A DNA stretch of 64,000 bases from Aminobacter sp. J41 (GTDB lineage: Bacteria; Pseudomonadota; Alphaproteobacteria; Rhizobiales; Rhizobiaceae). Shown here in pieces: positions 1 through 8,153 of this stretch. A program made the translations under genes and the position numbers. The number at the start of each line of letters is the position of its first letter. Within the stretch, counting starts at the first letter, position 1. A model generated the notes under the pieces. It searched no databases and was not told the DNA's origin. It worked only from the letters and a program-made list of their open reading frames with translations. The stretch is from assembly GCF_000526635.1 (NCBI RefSeq), contig NZ_JAGL01000018.1:23806-87805 (forward strand), written 5' to 3'.

Positions 1-1183
1 CAACAAGCGTGAACCGTCCGGCCTTGGCGCGGAGTTCGATCTGTTCGCCGGTTGACGCTTCAGCCAGCTTGGCAACCGCCTTGTTGTACTGTTCCTGGAT
101 GTTGTCCCGGTGGCGTTCGAGAGCGTTCAGGCTCGTCTCGTTCTGTGGTGTGACCTCGATGGTTTTTGCCAGTACATCAAGGTTCTCCTTGATGGCGGCC
201 TTCTCGCGTTCGATGAAGGACAGGCGCTCATCGATGTCGGAGAGCTGGAGATCGAGCTCGGAAACGCCGCCCGCCGCTTGCTTGGTGTCTTGGCTGGCCT
301 GCACCTCCCTTTGGAGCGAATCGATCCGGCCACGGAGTGCGACGATCTTCGGGCTGCCTTCGGAGAAGATTGCCAGTTGCTCTGCCAGAGACCGCTTCAG
401 GTCACGCAGCATTTCCTGTTCGAGCGAGAGCGGCCCGGTGCCTGCGACCTGACCGGTCGTCTCGAAGACGCGCACAAGGTTGGTCCGTCGCACCCTCAGT
501 GACGATTCTTCGCGCTCGAGGAGAAGCAACCGTTCCTGCTGGTTGCTCAACTGGGCGCGGCGGAAGTCGAGGCTGTCGGGGAGGGCGTGGATATTGGCAT
601 TGCGAAATTCCAGCACCGCCTCTTCCTGACGGGCGAGCTCATCGGCCAGACGAGCCACCTCCTTTTCGAAGAACTCCAGCGTGTCGCCTGCTTTGCTGGC
701 GCGCATGCCCGCGTTCTTCGCAAGGATGATCGAAACCAGTTCGTTGACGACCTGTGCCGATAGCTTTGGATCGCGAGCCTGGAAGGATACGCTGAAGATG
801 GTCGCACCCTCGCGTTCCGTCGGAACCAGCTGGAGGATGGTGCGTTTGCGCAGATTTTCGACGATTTCCCCTTCTGTCAGCTTCTCGGCTGCATCGCCGA
901 AAATATCCAGCCGGCGCGCCAGCTCCAGGAGGTTCTCCCGCGTCGTGATCTCTTCCTGGATGATCTGCAGTTGCTCAAGCGGCGGAATATGAACGGTCGG
1001 CTTTGCCATCTCCGCGGGGATCTGCGGCGGTTCCACCAGGATCTTGGCGCTGGCGCCATAGACCGTCGGCATCAGGTAAGCCACCGTGATCCCAAGGCCT
1101 GCGACAACGAGAGCGATGCTGAAGATGTAAGGCAGTCTTCCGATCAGGATCGAAAGGTAGAAGCGGATGTCGCTATCGGTCAT
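1..1183 (-). CDS. Wzz/GNVR-type polysaccharide chain-length determinant protein, partial (3' end off the window)
   Basis: Inner-membrane protein expected to set chain length and couple assembly to export of an exopolysaccharide. The visible 394 residues start MTDSDIRFYLSIL. A membrane segment follows at about residues 16-37, then the periplasmic Wzz-type stretch (YGASAKILVEPP), then long charged coiled-coil regions at about 165-230 and 270-380. The reading frame is still open at base 1, so I cannot tell whether the C-terminus carries a second membrane segment alone or an ExoP-like tyrosine kinase domain. The ATG at 1183 has only a weak ribosome site and lies just downstream of, and slightly overlapping, a small open frame that links it to the GMC gene. 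Family assignment rests on architecture; it is firm for Wzz-like, open for the exact subfamily. Confidence 0.82.
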   Translation of the reverse strand, partial: MTDSDIRFYLSILIGRLPYIFSIALVVAGLGITVAYLMPTVYGASAKILVEPPQIPAEMAKPTVHIPPLEQLQIIQEEITTRENLLELARRLDIFGDAAEKLTEGEIVENLRKRTILQLVPTEREGATIFSVSFQARDPKLSAQVVNELVSIILAKNAGMRASKAGDTLEFFEKEVARLADELARQEEAVLEFRNANIHALPDSLDFRRAQLSNQQERLLLLEREESSLRVRRTNLVRVFETTGQVAGTGPLSLEQEMLRDLKRSLAEQLAIFSEGSPKIVALRGRIDSLQREVQASQDTKQAAGGVSELDLQLSDIDERLSFIEREKAAIKENLDVLAKTIEVTPQNETSLNALERHRDNIQEQYNKAVAKLAEASTGEQIELRAKAGRFTLV

Positions 1184-1346
1184 TTTGTTGCCTGTCGTCC
1201 GTTGCGGCAATAATGCCAGCTTGATCCATCTTCATGCGAGCGCAGCCGGGGACGATAGATCGCCGATAGGGGACTACAGCTCGGAAGGTTAGCCTCGGGC
1301 TACTCTCTTTGGCGGTAGTGGTACCCCTCGACGCCATCTCGCTCAT
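1173..1346 (-). CDS. Possible small translationally coupled ORF (57 aa) between the GMC and Wzz genes
   Basis: An ATG at 1346 overlaps the TGA stop of the GMC oxidoreductase gene as ATGA. The frame stays open for 57 codons and ends in TAG, 11 bases inside the start of the Wzz gene. The product would begin MSEMASRGTTTAKESS, with no membrane segment or recognisable domain. No independent ribosome site is visible, so translation would depend on coupling. The arrangement could carry ribosomes across the gap from the GMC gene to the Wzz gene, or be chance. The peptide itself is not recognised. Confidence 0.25.
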   Translation of the reverse strand: MSEMASRGTTTAKESSPRLTFRAVVPYRRSIVPGCARMKMDQAGIIAATDDRQQNDR

Positions 1347-2965
1347 GAGGCGTTGATGGCGTAGGGACGCATCTGTCGCGACGGTTCGCGCAGGTACGAG
1401 TCCGCCAGCCAGAGCGCGAGTTTCATGATCGTCAAAGTCGGGTTGGCGCTGCCAGCGCTCGGGAAGACCGAGGCGCTCGCAACAGCGACATTTGGCACCT
1501 CGTGGCAGTGCAGATCCGGCCCGACTACGGAAGTCGAGGGGTCTAATCCCATCCGCGTAGTACCAGAGGGATGCGCGCATGCTTCAGCGATGCTCGTGAT
1601 GTGGGCTGGGTCCTCCTTCACAGGGCTGACCCATTTCAGGGGACAGATCTGGTTGAAGCCGGCCTGCTCCCAGTAGGCAGAGATTGCGCTGATGGTGGAA
1701 CGGAACGTCCTCTCGTCAGTCTGGGTAGGGTTCCAGTCACAATGAACCATCGGGACGCCAAGCGCATCGAGCCTGTCGGACAGGACGAGGCGGTTGTTCC
1801 AGTCTGGCAGTTGCTCCACGCACACCATCAGGCGAAGGACGATGTCCGCGGGTACGAACAACTGCTTCCGGACCAGGCGCCAGGCGGCGGCCCGTGCAAT
1901 CAGCCCGACGTTGCCCGAGAGGCGCACGGTTGCCTTGAGGTCCACCTCACCGCGCTGGATCGAGTGCGCGATCTGCTTGACGTGCGAGAGCGGGCTGTCA
2001 TCGAGGTCCATGGCGATATATGCAAAGGCACTGCCGACTTCGTCGCGTACCTGCACGCCGTGGCCGAGTTCCAGATGAAGATCCCGCCGGGTACCATTGA
2101 CAAAGCGGTATCCAAAAAGACGGTTCGTTGATTGCGGATCGCTGCGATCGATCGTGGCGACATGCGCCTTCAGATGATCCTGGAAGTATCGGCCGAGCAC
2201 CTTGCATCTGGAGAAAGCGCGGTAGCCGGAACGCTGCTGGAGGAGCAAAAGAAGCCGTGTGGTTTCGATAGTGCCCGCGGCGAGGATAAAGCGGTCCGCC
2301 CTGACCAGGAGCTCGCGGCCTGTGAAGTTGCGGGCGCGCACCGCCGCGAGACGACCCGATTGCGCATCCAGCTCGAAGTCGCAGACCGTCGCATCGAGCC
2401 AGATGTCGATGTTGGGCGAGCGTCTCAGCTCATCCTTGAGCAGGGTAGCGATGTTGCAGTTCTTGAAGCGCGGGCACTTTGCCCAGCGCGGAACGAGCGA
2501 CATCCAATCGACGGGAAATTCCGGAGCAATAGGGCCGGTATCATCTTCCAGCTCGTCATGTGATCCCGAGGCGACCTTGAAAAGAGCTTCGATCTCTTCC
2601 TCGTAGGTGTCTAGCTCCATTGCCGGGAGATCCCACGCGCCATCAGGAACATGCGGGCGACGTGACGTATCATGCGGGCTTATCCGTATCATCCGGCCGC
2701 CCCAGAGACTGGAGGTCCCCCCCAGGCCACGCCGACGTCCCGTGGTCGCACGGGTGTAGCGGCTGGACGGGTCGTCCAGCTCGTTCAGCCGGTCGACATC
2801 CTCCGAGTTGCCGTCATTGCCGCTTTCAAGGACGATGACCTTGCGCCCGGCTTCGGAAAGTTTGCGGGCAATCAGAAGCCCGGCGAGTCCACCTCCAATA
2901 ATACAAAATGGCGCTAAGGCATAATTCTGTACACTTTCACTAGTATTCAAGCTGTGTATAGACAT
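1343..2965 (-). CDS. GMC family (glucose-methanol-choline type) FAD-dependent oxidoreductase
   Basis: Predicted flavoprotein of 540 residues that would oxidise an alcohol or sugar hydroxyl; the substrate is unknown. An N-terminal Rossmann motif (FCIIGGGLAGLLIARKL, about residues 21-37) binds FAD. GGTSSLWGGR follows near 88-98 and FILAAGTIETTRLL near 235. The C-terminal GMC domain has HPSGTTRMG, with the expected active-site His, and GSANPTLTIMKLALWLAD, with the expected Asn. The ATG at 2965 is preferred over a TTG 12 bases upstream because GAGGG sits 5 bases before it. It is transcribed away from the glycosyltransferase gene and toward the Wzz gene. A GMC enzyme inside a polysaccharide locus suggests oxidative modification of a sugar or lipid-linked intermediate; that is inference. 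Confidence 0.85.
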   Translation of the reverse strand: MSIHSLNTSESVQNYALAPFCIIGGGLAGLLIARKLSEAGRKVIVLESGNDGNSEDVDRLNELDDPSSRYTRATTGRRRGLGGTSSLWGGRMIRISPHDTSRRPHVPDGAWDLPAMELDTYEEEIEALFKVASGSHDELEDDTGPIAPEFPVDWMSLVPRWAKCPRFKNCNIATLLKDELRRSPNIDIWLDATVCDFELDAQSGRLAAVRARNFTGRELLVRADRFILAAGTIETTRLLLLLQQRSGYRAFSRCKVLGRYFQDHLKAHVATIDRSDPQSTNRLFGYRFVNGTRRDLHLELGHGVQVRDEVGSAFAYIAMDLDDSPLSHVKQIAHSIQRGEVDLKATVRLSGNVGLIARAAAWRLVRKQLFVPADIVLRLMVCVEQLPDWNNRLVLSDRLDALGVPMVHCDWNPTQTDERTFRSTISAISAYWEQAGFNQICPLKWVSPVKEDPAHITSIAEACAHPSGTTRMGLDPSTSVVGPDLHCHEVPNVAVASASVFPSAGSANPTLTIMKLALWLADSYLREPSRQMRPYAINAS

Positions 2966-3069
2966 GTGATCCCTCAAAAACCCCGGTGGAAAATTTTTGA
3001 ATTGACATGAGTATGATTTGTACTCAGCCTGTGTTTGAGTTTAACTCCGGTTTTGTTGGTAGGAATTCG

Positions 3070-3993
3070 ATGCCTATAGTACCAATGATTAGTGTGATCA
3101 TCCCCCATCTGAATGAGCCGGATGAACTCAGGCGCTGCCTCGCGTCGCTCGTCGCGCAGCGAACCACCGATATTCCCTGTGAGATTATCGTCGTCGACAA
3201 CGGCTCGGCTCAGCCGCCGACCGGTGTGTGTGCGGATTTCGATGGGGTGAAGCTCGAGGTCGAGCTGGTGCCGGGGCCGGGGCCCGCACGCAACCGTGGC
3301 GCGGCCGTAGCCCAAGGTGAAATCCTCGCCTTCATCGACTGCGACTGCATCGCCGGGTCGCGCTGGATCGAGTACATCGTCAGCTTTTTCGCGCGCAATC
3401 CGGACGTCGACTTCGTCGGCGGCGACATCCGGATCCAGCCGGCGCAGCCAGAACGGCTGACCGCGATCGAGGCGTACGAAAGCGTCTTCAGCTACCGCAA
3501 TGACCGCTATGTCACCGAGTACGCCTTCTCCGCCACTGGCAACATGGCGGTGCGCGCGAAGGTTTTTGCGGCTGTCGGGCCGTTCGGCGGCATCGGCACG
3601 ATGGAAGATACCGACTGGGGGATGAAGGCGAGCGCAGAGGGCTATCGCATCGCGTACCTCGATGAAGCGAAGGTGTATACGCCTCCCTGTGCCTCCCTCG
3701 GCGAACTTCTGGTGCGCTGGGACCGGCACGTTGCCCATGAATTCAGGAAGCTGGGTCCTCATGTTGCCGATAACCTGATGTGGGCCCTTAAAAGCGTGGC
3801 GGTTGCCCTTTCGCCACTCGCCGAGACGATCACCGTCTTCAGGACGCGTCGCATTCGAAGCTTTCGAGCCCGAGTGCTGGCCTTTGCCGTGCTGGTTTGC
3901 GTGCGGCTTCACCGCGCCCGGCGGATGATCGGCTTCTTGCTGTCAGACAATAGCTCGTCCACGGTCGGAAAGTGGAATAGGGAAAACACCTGA
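3070..3993 (+). CDS. Family 2 glycosyltransferase
   Basis: Predicted GT-A fold glycosyltransferase of 307 residues that would add a sugar to a lipid-linked oligosaccharide on the cytoplasmic face. Family features in order: ISVIIPHLNEPDELRRCL at the N-terminus, EIIVVDNGS, then GPARNRGAAVAQGEILAFID followed by CDC in the position of the metal-binding DxD, and MEDTDWGMKASAEGYRI as the acceptor-side ED motif. The C-terminus contains a hydrophobic stretch (VLAFAVLVCVRL). The ATG at 3070 is chosen because AGGA precedes it by 6 bases; an ATG 63 bases upstream lacks a ribosome site. It is divergent from the GMC gene, with about 100 bases between. The sugar specificity cannot be read from sequence. 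Confidence 0.85.
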   Translation: MPIVPMISVIIPHLNEPDELRRCLASLVAQRTTDIPCEIIVVDNGSAQPPTGVCADFDGVKLEVELVPGPGPARNRGAAVAQGEILAFIDCDCIAGSRWIEYIVSFFARNPDVDFVGGDIRIQPAQPERLTAIEAYESVFSYRNDRYVTEYAFSATGNMAVRAKVFAAVGPFGGIGTMEDTDWGMKASAEGYRIAYLDEAKVYTPPCASLGELLVRWDRHVAHEFRKLGPHVADNLMWALKSVAVALSPLAETITVFRTRRIRSFRARVLAFAVLVCVRLHRARRMIGFLLSDNSSSTVGKWNRENT

Positions 3994-4440
3994 ACCAGCC
4001 TCATCCGGTTGGCTAAGGTGGTACAACCTATGCATCCCACGGCAACGAGCCGGGCAGACCTTCTAATGCTACTTCTACGTATGGGTGTCGCGATCTAGGC
4101 CGGCAGGAGCCGTCACGGTCCATCCTTTCATCGCCTGGCAGCAGGCGGACATCCCCAGCATGGTCGATTTTGGCCAAGTTTTGCGTCATGCGACGGTCTG
4201 TAGACCAAGCAGAGTCTCGCATCTGTGCTGGAGTCGGGCGCCGTAATGTCAAATTAAATCCAGGTCGTAGCTCTTAATAGCTAACGGACGATTGATTGAG
4301 CACTCCACCCTTCATGGCTAACTTTTCCTGAACAACAGGAGATCGCACAGCGAGCATTTTTACTGCTCAACGGCGCAGGACTCACGTTCTGCGGACGGGG
4401 ATCTCTTGCCTCGAATTTCCATGGGAGGTGGGGATTTATC
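3994..4440. promoter_or_regulatory. 447-base gene-free leader upstream of exoY, with several short inverted repeats
   Basis: No convincing gene is present; the short open frames lack ribosome sites and family features. The sequence is lower in GC than its neighbours. It holds small dyads: GGTC-tgta-GACC near 4194, CCTG-aacaa-CAGG near 4330 and GAGCA-N7-TGCTC near 4353. The last 20 bases contain a strong purine-rich ribosome site for exoY. The length and the dyads suggest a regulated promoter and 5' leader for exoY, but no specific factor can be assigned. Confidence 0.4.
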
Positions 4441-5124
4441 ATGTCTGACTATCGTCACGAACTGGCGCCAGGCCCGTCCCTCGACATCATCACGATAGCG
4501 GACGCCGAGAGGACAAGGAGGAGGCTCTATTTCTTCAGCAAGCGCTGCCTGGACATTGCCGCGACTGTACTCGCGGCTCCGGTCGTAGTGCCGGTCATCG
4601 GCGTTGCAGCCTTGCTGGTCAGGCTGGAGGGAGGGAAGGCATTTTACAGCCAGATGCGGGTTGGGAAGGACGGTCAGGTCTTCCGCATGTGGAAACTGCG
4701 GACAATGCGTCCTAACGCAGCCGAGATGCTCGAGGCGTATTTGCAGGAGTGTCCTGAGGCGCGCCCGGAATGGGAGCTGCATCAGAAGCTGCGGCACGAC
4801 CCCCGGGTTACACGAGTCGGCAGGTTCCTGAGGAAGTACTCTCTGGATGAGCTGCCCCAGCTTTGGAACGTATTCGTGGGGCAGATGACGCTGGTAGGGC
4901 CGCGGCCGTTCATGCCCGAGCAGCGAAACCAGTATCCGGGTTCCGCCTATTACGAGATGAAGCCTGGGCTGACGGGGCTGTGGCAGATCAGCGAGCGGAA
5001 CAACTGCACCTTCGCGGAGCGGGCAATGCACGATACCCGCTACGCGAAGGTGATGTCATTCGGTACCGATCTCAAGATCCTGTTCAAGACGGTATCCGTT
5101 GTCGTCAACGGAACCGGTCATTGA
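4441..5124 (+). CDS. exoY: ExoY-type undecaprenyl-phosphate sugar-1-phosphate transferase
   Basis: Initiating enzyme for a repeat-unit polysaccharide: it transfers a sugar-1-phosphate, galactose-1-phosphate in Sinorhizobium ExoY, from a UDP-sugar to undecaprenyl phosphate at the inner membrane. The 227 residues have the bacterial sugar transferase layout: [14 protein letters not shown] with a membrane segment (about 36-62), [22 protein letters not shown], then [26 protein letters not shown] and [15 protein letters not shown]. The short single-membrane-segment form without an N-terminal multi-span domain matches ExoY/PssA rather than WbaP. GGGAGGTGGGG lies just upstream of the ATG. The substrate is inferred from family only. 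Gene symbol by similarity of architecture. Confidence 0.85.
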   Translation: MSDYRHELAPGPSLDIITIADAERTRRRLYFFSKRCLDIAATVLAAPVVVPVIGVAALLVRLEGGKAFYSQMRVGKDGQVFRMWKLRTMRPNAAEMLEAYLQECPEARPEWELHQKLRHDPRVTRVGRFLRKYSLDELPQLWNVFVGQMTLVGPRPFMPEQRNQYPGSAYYEMKPGLTGLWQISERNNCTFAERAMHDTRYAKVMSFGTDLKILFKTVSVVVNGTGH

Positions 5125-5132
5125 AGGGCAGA

Positions 5133-5939
5133 TCAGTTGCCAAGAGAACGAGAGGCCTGGCTTCCCGATGAAAGCGAATAGTTCGGGAACATGTCATTGA
5201 TCTTGTATGCGACTTCAGTCCGGTTCGTTGCCTTGAGCTTGCGCATGATATTGCGGATGTGAACTTTTACAGTGCTTTCGCGCAGGTTCAATTCGTAGGC
5301 GATGATCTTGTTCGCCTTGCCGCGCCGAAGGGCTTCCACCACCTCGGCCTGACGTGAGGTGAACATGCTGGCATAGGGATGGTTCTCGATGTTCGTTTCC
5401 ACCAGCTTGCGCATTGCAAGAACACTGCTCGCGGGAACGAACACTCCTCCCGCCATCGAAAGGCCAATTGCTTCGATGCAGACATCGATGCCGACTGAGG
5501 TCGGAATGAAACCGCGGGCGCCGAGTTCAAGTGCTTGCATGATCTGCGGCAGCTCGTCGGTGTCGGCTAGGATGATCAGCGGAATCTTGCCGAGTTCCGT
5601 AACCAGCTTCTTGATTTCATCTGCAACCGCAGGTTCGTTGATCCGCCTTCCGCCGACATTGAACAGCACCGCGGATAGTGAAGAGATTGGTTGTTTCGTT
5701 GCTTTAAATGATTCAACCGATCCGAATGGAAGTACTGTCATCCCAATTCCGTGGGATACCAGACTTTGCGCAAAGCATTCTCGGTCCAGTGCCCTGCTAT
5801 CGACGATCAGCAGTTTGCGTTCGATATTCTCCTCGCCCGAAACGCCGCCCTTCTTGGCAGGTATATCGTCGGGGAGCTGCGGGGCAGTAACTACATCAAA
5901 TGCGTTACGAGTGCCGTTAGTGACGATACCCATGTTCAT
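5133..5939 (-). CDS. LuxR-type transcriptional regulator with degenerate receiver-like N-terminus
   Basis: A 268-residue DNA-binding regulator. The C-terminal LuxR helix-turn-helix (about 195-255) reads SMFTSRQAEVVEALRRGKANK, then LNLRESTVKVHIRNIMRKL. The N-terminus (about 43-165) follows the alternating pattern of a response-regulator receiver (KLLIVDSRALDRECF to GARGFIPTSVG). The phosphoacceptor position reads LFNVGG (Asn for Asp) and the conserved Lys is replaced by Thr (FIPTS), so phosphorylation looks unlikely. The ATG at 5939 has AGAGGA 9-10 bases upstream. It is convergent with exoY, 8 bases apart. Control of the neighbouring polysaccharide genes is inferred from location. Confidence 0.8.
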   Translation of the reverse strand: MNMGIVTNGTRNAFDVVTAPQLPDDIPAKKGGVSGEENIERKLLIVDSRALDRECFAQSLVSHGIGMTVLPFGSVESFKATKQPISSLSAVLFNVGGRRINEPAVADEIKKLVTELGKIPLIILADTDELPQIMQALELGARGFIPTSVGIDVCIEAIGLSMAGGVFVPASSVLAMRKLVETNIENHPYASMFTSRQAEVVEALRRGKANKIIAYELNLRESTVKVHIRNIMRKLKATNRTEVAYKINDMFPNYSLSSGSQASRSLGN

Positions 5940-6051
5940 TAGCCTGATCCTCTTTCACAGCGGGTCTAGGCATGCCGATGCATGACTGGAAAGATTTCCG
6001 CCCGCCTATTTATAGTTTGGACTTTGCCCCCACTAAGCATTCCCCGCCGCA

Positions 6052-6066
6052 GTCGAAATAATCGAC
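6052..6066. promoter_or_regulatory. Perfect inverted repeat GTCGA-N5-TCGAC
   Basis: GTCGA, AATAA, TCGAC. The dyad sits about 113 bases upstream of the LuxR-type gene start and could be an operator for one of the two flanking regulators. No factor is known to me for this exact sequence. Confidence 0.3.
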
Positions 6067-6115
6067 AACCGAATACAACCATAGCGGTTTTGAATGATCT
6101 GAAAATTGATCGAAA

Positions 6116-6130
6116 TTAACCCCGCCTTAA
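6116..6130. promoter_or_regulatory. Candidate CtrA-binding site (TTAA-N7-TTAA)
   Basis: The sequence TTAA-CCCCGCC-TTAA matches the full-length CtrA consensus of alphaproteobacteria exactly, including the TTAACC start. It lies about 177 bases upstream of the LuxR-type gene and 490 bases upstream of the Crp/Fnr-type gene. The match is direct; binding is inference. Confidence 0.4.
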
Positions 6131-6546
6131 ATGTTGTCGTCTTGTCTAATGTGTGGCCAAACTGCCTCACATTGGCGTTCGGCCAGAATAGCGGGGGGGT
6201 GAATGCCGCGTGCCGGCGTCTCAGGCGGGGCCTGGACACATCTCGTTGAAAAATAGGCGTTATGAGAAGCAGCTTGGTCGCAGGAGGTGCCTGACCAGGC
6301 TGACGGTGCAGTTTCGCGCCGTCGCGGGTGTGAGCGGTGCCCCCGTTAGACTGGCCAATCGGCCACAACGTCGGAATGCACGCCATGAAGGTGAGGGTGC
6401 GGTCAGGCGAACGTATGCATGTGAAGCCACCGGCATCCCCCAAAAGTAGTAGTCGGTAGTCCGAGTTAGTCAGACCTAGGATGTAGAGCAGGTCCATCAC
6501 ACCAAGTTTAGCTGACACGCGGATCGGAAGTGGCTGTTTTACATTA

Positions 6547-6560
6547 TAGATCCAGATCAA
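6547..6560. promoter_or_regulatory. FNR/FixK-like box, one mismatch
   Basis: Read on the minus strand the site is TTGAT-CTGG-ATCTA, nine of ten positions of the TTGAT-N4-ATCAA anaerobox. It is centred about 67 bases before the start of the Crp/Fnr-type gene, a position compatible with activation or autoregulation. Confidence 0.35.
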
Positions 6561-6620
6561 TAACCTTGCGTTAGACTGGCGATATACCCGCCAATCATAG
6601 CGAAGGCAGGCAGGCTGGGA

Positions 6621-7364
6621 ATGCGCAGAAAACACCAGATGGACCACGATGAAGACGCCCTCGCAATTAAGCTGCAGGCGTTTCAGCCGCTCGGCGAGGA
6701 CGAGAAGGCGAGGCTAGAGGACCTTCAACGGCATCGGATGCAATTTGCTGCCGGAAGCGAGGTTGTCTATCAGGGCCAGACCAACCGTGGCGCGTACATT
6801 CTTCGCAAGGGCTGGGCGTGCTCATACAAACGCCTGCGCGATGGCAGCCGGCAAATTATCGACATCCACCTTCCCGGAGACTTCCTCGGTGTGCGCAGCC
6901 TGCTTCTGCGTACCTCTGACCAAAGTTTCATCACCCTGACCGATGTCGAGGTGTCGAAGGTGACCGTCGAAGCCATGTGGGACGTGTTTCGGGCTGCGCC
7001 GAAGCTCGCGGTCTCGCTCCTGTGGGCTGCATCCCGCGACGAGGCGATGGTGGTAGAACATCTGGTGAGCGTCGGGCGGAGAGGGGCACTTGAGCGTACG
7101 GCGCACTTCCTGTTGGAGCTCGGGGCGCGGCTGCACCTGATCGGCTGCGGCACTGGTGACAACTATCCGTGCCCGATTTCCCAGGCGGTGCTCGCCGATG
7201 CGCTCGGCATGACGACCATCCATCTCAACCGCGTGCTGCGCCAGTTGCGGGAGATCAAGTTGGTGGTATTTCGGGAGGGGACAGTGACGTTCCCGGACGT
7301 CCACCGGGCGGCAGAGTTTACCGGGTTCGACCTCCGCTACCTAGACCACGGGACCCGTCCCTGA
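6621..7364 (+). CDS. Crp/Fnr family transcriptional regulator
   Basis: A 247-residue regulator. The cyclic-nucleotide-binding-like beta roll covers about 30-140 (AAGSEVVYQGQTNRGAYILRKGWACSYKR, then IIDIHLPGDFLGVRSLLL), followed by a dimer helix and a winged helix at about 185-235 (PISQAVLADALGMTTIHLNRVLRQL). No N-terminal cysteine cluster is present, so it is not an oxygen-sensing FNR. The recognition helix (TIHLNRVLRQL) lacks the E-xx-SR residues that read TTGAT. This subgroup is common in rhizobia. It is convergent with the second LuxR-type gene and probably belongs to the polysaccharide control circuit. A second ATG 18 bases in is also possible. Confidence 0.85.
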   Translation: MRRKHQMDHDEDALAIKLQAFQPLGEDEKARLEDLQRHRMQFAAGSEVVYQGQTNRGAYILRKGWACSYKRLRDGSRQIIDIHLPGDFLGVRSLLLRTSDQSFITLTDVEVSKVTVEAMWDVFRAAPKLAVSLLWAASRDEAMVVEHLVSVGRRGALERTAHFLLELGARLHLIGCGTGDNYPCPISQAVLADALGMTTIHLNRVLRQLREIKLVVFREGTVTFPDVHRAAEFTGFDLRYLDHGTRP

Positions 7365-7403
7365 AGCGTCTGGTTTCGCGAAAAGATCAACTGCTGCAGT
7401 GTC

Positions 7404-8153
7404 TCACCGCTCCTGGTTCGTCGCGGCTTCCCTGTACATTGCTGCCGCTTGTGTGCGGTTGTGTACACCCAGCTTGGCAATGATGTTGTGAAGATGGATC
7501 TTCACAGTGTGCTCGGAAAGCGAGAACGCGGACGCGATCGACTTGTTCTGCATGCCAAGGGCCACCATTCCCAGTACCTCGATCTCGCGCGGCGTCAGCC
7601 CCGCCAGTTGAAGCGCTGTCGGCTTCGCCGGCGCCTGGACGGTGGCGGGTTCCAAAGACGCGGCTGGGTGCCTCGGCACCTCTGGCTCGCGCTTGATCAT
7701 CGGCGGATAGTACTCTCCGCCGCTTAGCATGAGGCGGATCACCGACAGCCAGACGTCGAGCCGCATGTTCATCGGCAGAACGCTGCGAGCCACCCGCGAC
7801 CTTTCAACAAGCGTCAGGACCTTCTCACGGTCTCTGCTCTCCTGCTCGATAAGTCCGACCACGGGAAGCGGTTGATCGCGGCCGCGTGTTGCCGCCAAGG
7901 CTTCGAGAGAGGCAAGGAGGTCCGGATCCAGCAGGATCAGCGCCAGCGGGAAGCGGTATCTTGCGTCCGCAGCCGCGACTTCCGTCCGCTGCTCGACGGT
8001 GATCCATGGAAATTCCCGTTCGATCGCATGGACCATGCTCGGCGGAAACAGCCCCTGTGATGCGAGAACCAGCATAGTTCGCCGGGGATGTCCCGTATCT
8101 GGGCAGATGACACTCATGTCGTAATTCTGCTCGTCCCTGGATTTGAAATCCAC
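7404..8153 (-). CDS. LuxR-type transcriptional regulator with atypical receiver-like domain
   Basis: A 249-residue regulator with a LuxR helix-turn-helix at about 183-240 (LTPREIEVLGMVALGMQNKS, then FSLSEHTVKIHLHNIIAKL). The N-terminus (about 27-140) resembles a receiver. It keeps an Asp in LILLDPDLLAS, but the acidic pair after the first strand is absent (MLVLASQG) and the conserved Lys position reads VLPMNM, so it may not be phosphorylated in the usual way. A proline/alanine-rich linker joins the domains. The GTG at 8153 is chosen because AGGAG lies 8 bases upstream. It is a divergent relative of the other LuxR-type gene in this locus and divergent from exoF. Confidence 0.8.
   Translation of the reverse strand: MDFKSRDEQNYDMSVICPDTGHPRRTMLVLASQGLFPPSMVHAIEREFPWITVEQRTEVAAADARYRFPLALILLDPDLLASLEALAATRGRDQPLPVVGLIEQESRDREKVLTLVERSRVARSVLPMNMRLDVWLSVIRLMLSGGEYYPPMIKREPEVPRHPAASLEPATVQAPAKPTALQLAGLTPREIEVLGMVALGMQNKSIASAFSLSEHTVKIHLHNIIAKLGVHNRTQAAAMYREAATNQER

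Larger units (their letters stand above)
5940..6620. promoter_or_regulatory. 681-base gene-free regulatory region between divergent regulator genes
   Basis: It separates the LuxR-type gene (minus strand) from the Crp/Fnr-type gene (plus strand). A minus-strand open frame covers most of it but starts inside the Crp gene, has no ribosome site and no recognisable family, so I do not call it. The region carries an inverted repeat at 6052-6066, an exact TTAA-N7-TTAA at 6116-6130 and an FNR-like box at 6547-6560, each listed separately. Its size suggests complex control or an unseen small RNA. Confidence 0.45.

Noticed and set aside
4028..4252. 74-codon minus-strand frame in the exoY leader
   Set aside because: No ribosome site and no family; probably chance.
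6033..6647. 204-codon minus-strand frame covering the gap before the Crp/Fnr gene
   Set aside because: Starts inside the neighbouring gene, lacks a ribosome site, and the protein has no recognisable features; the region reads better as regulatory DNA.
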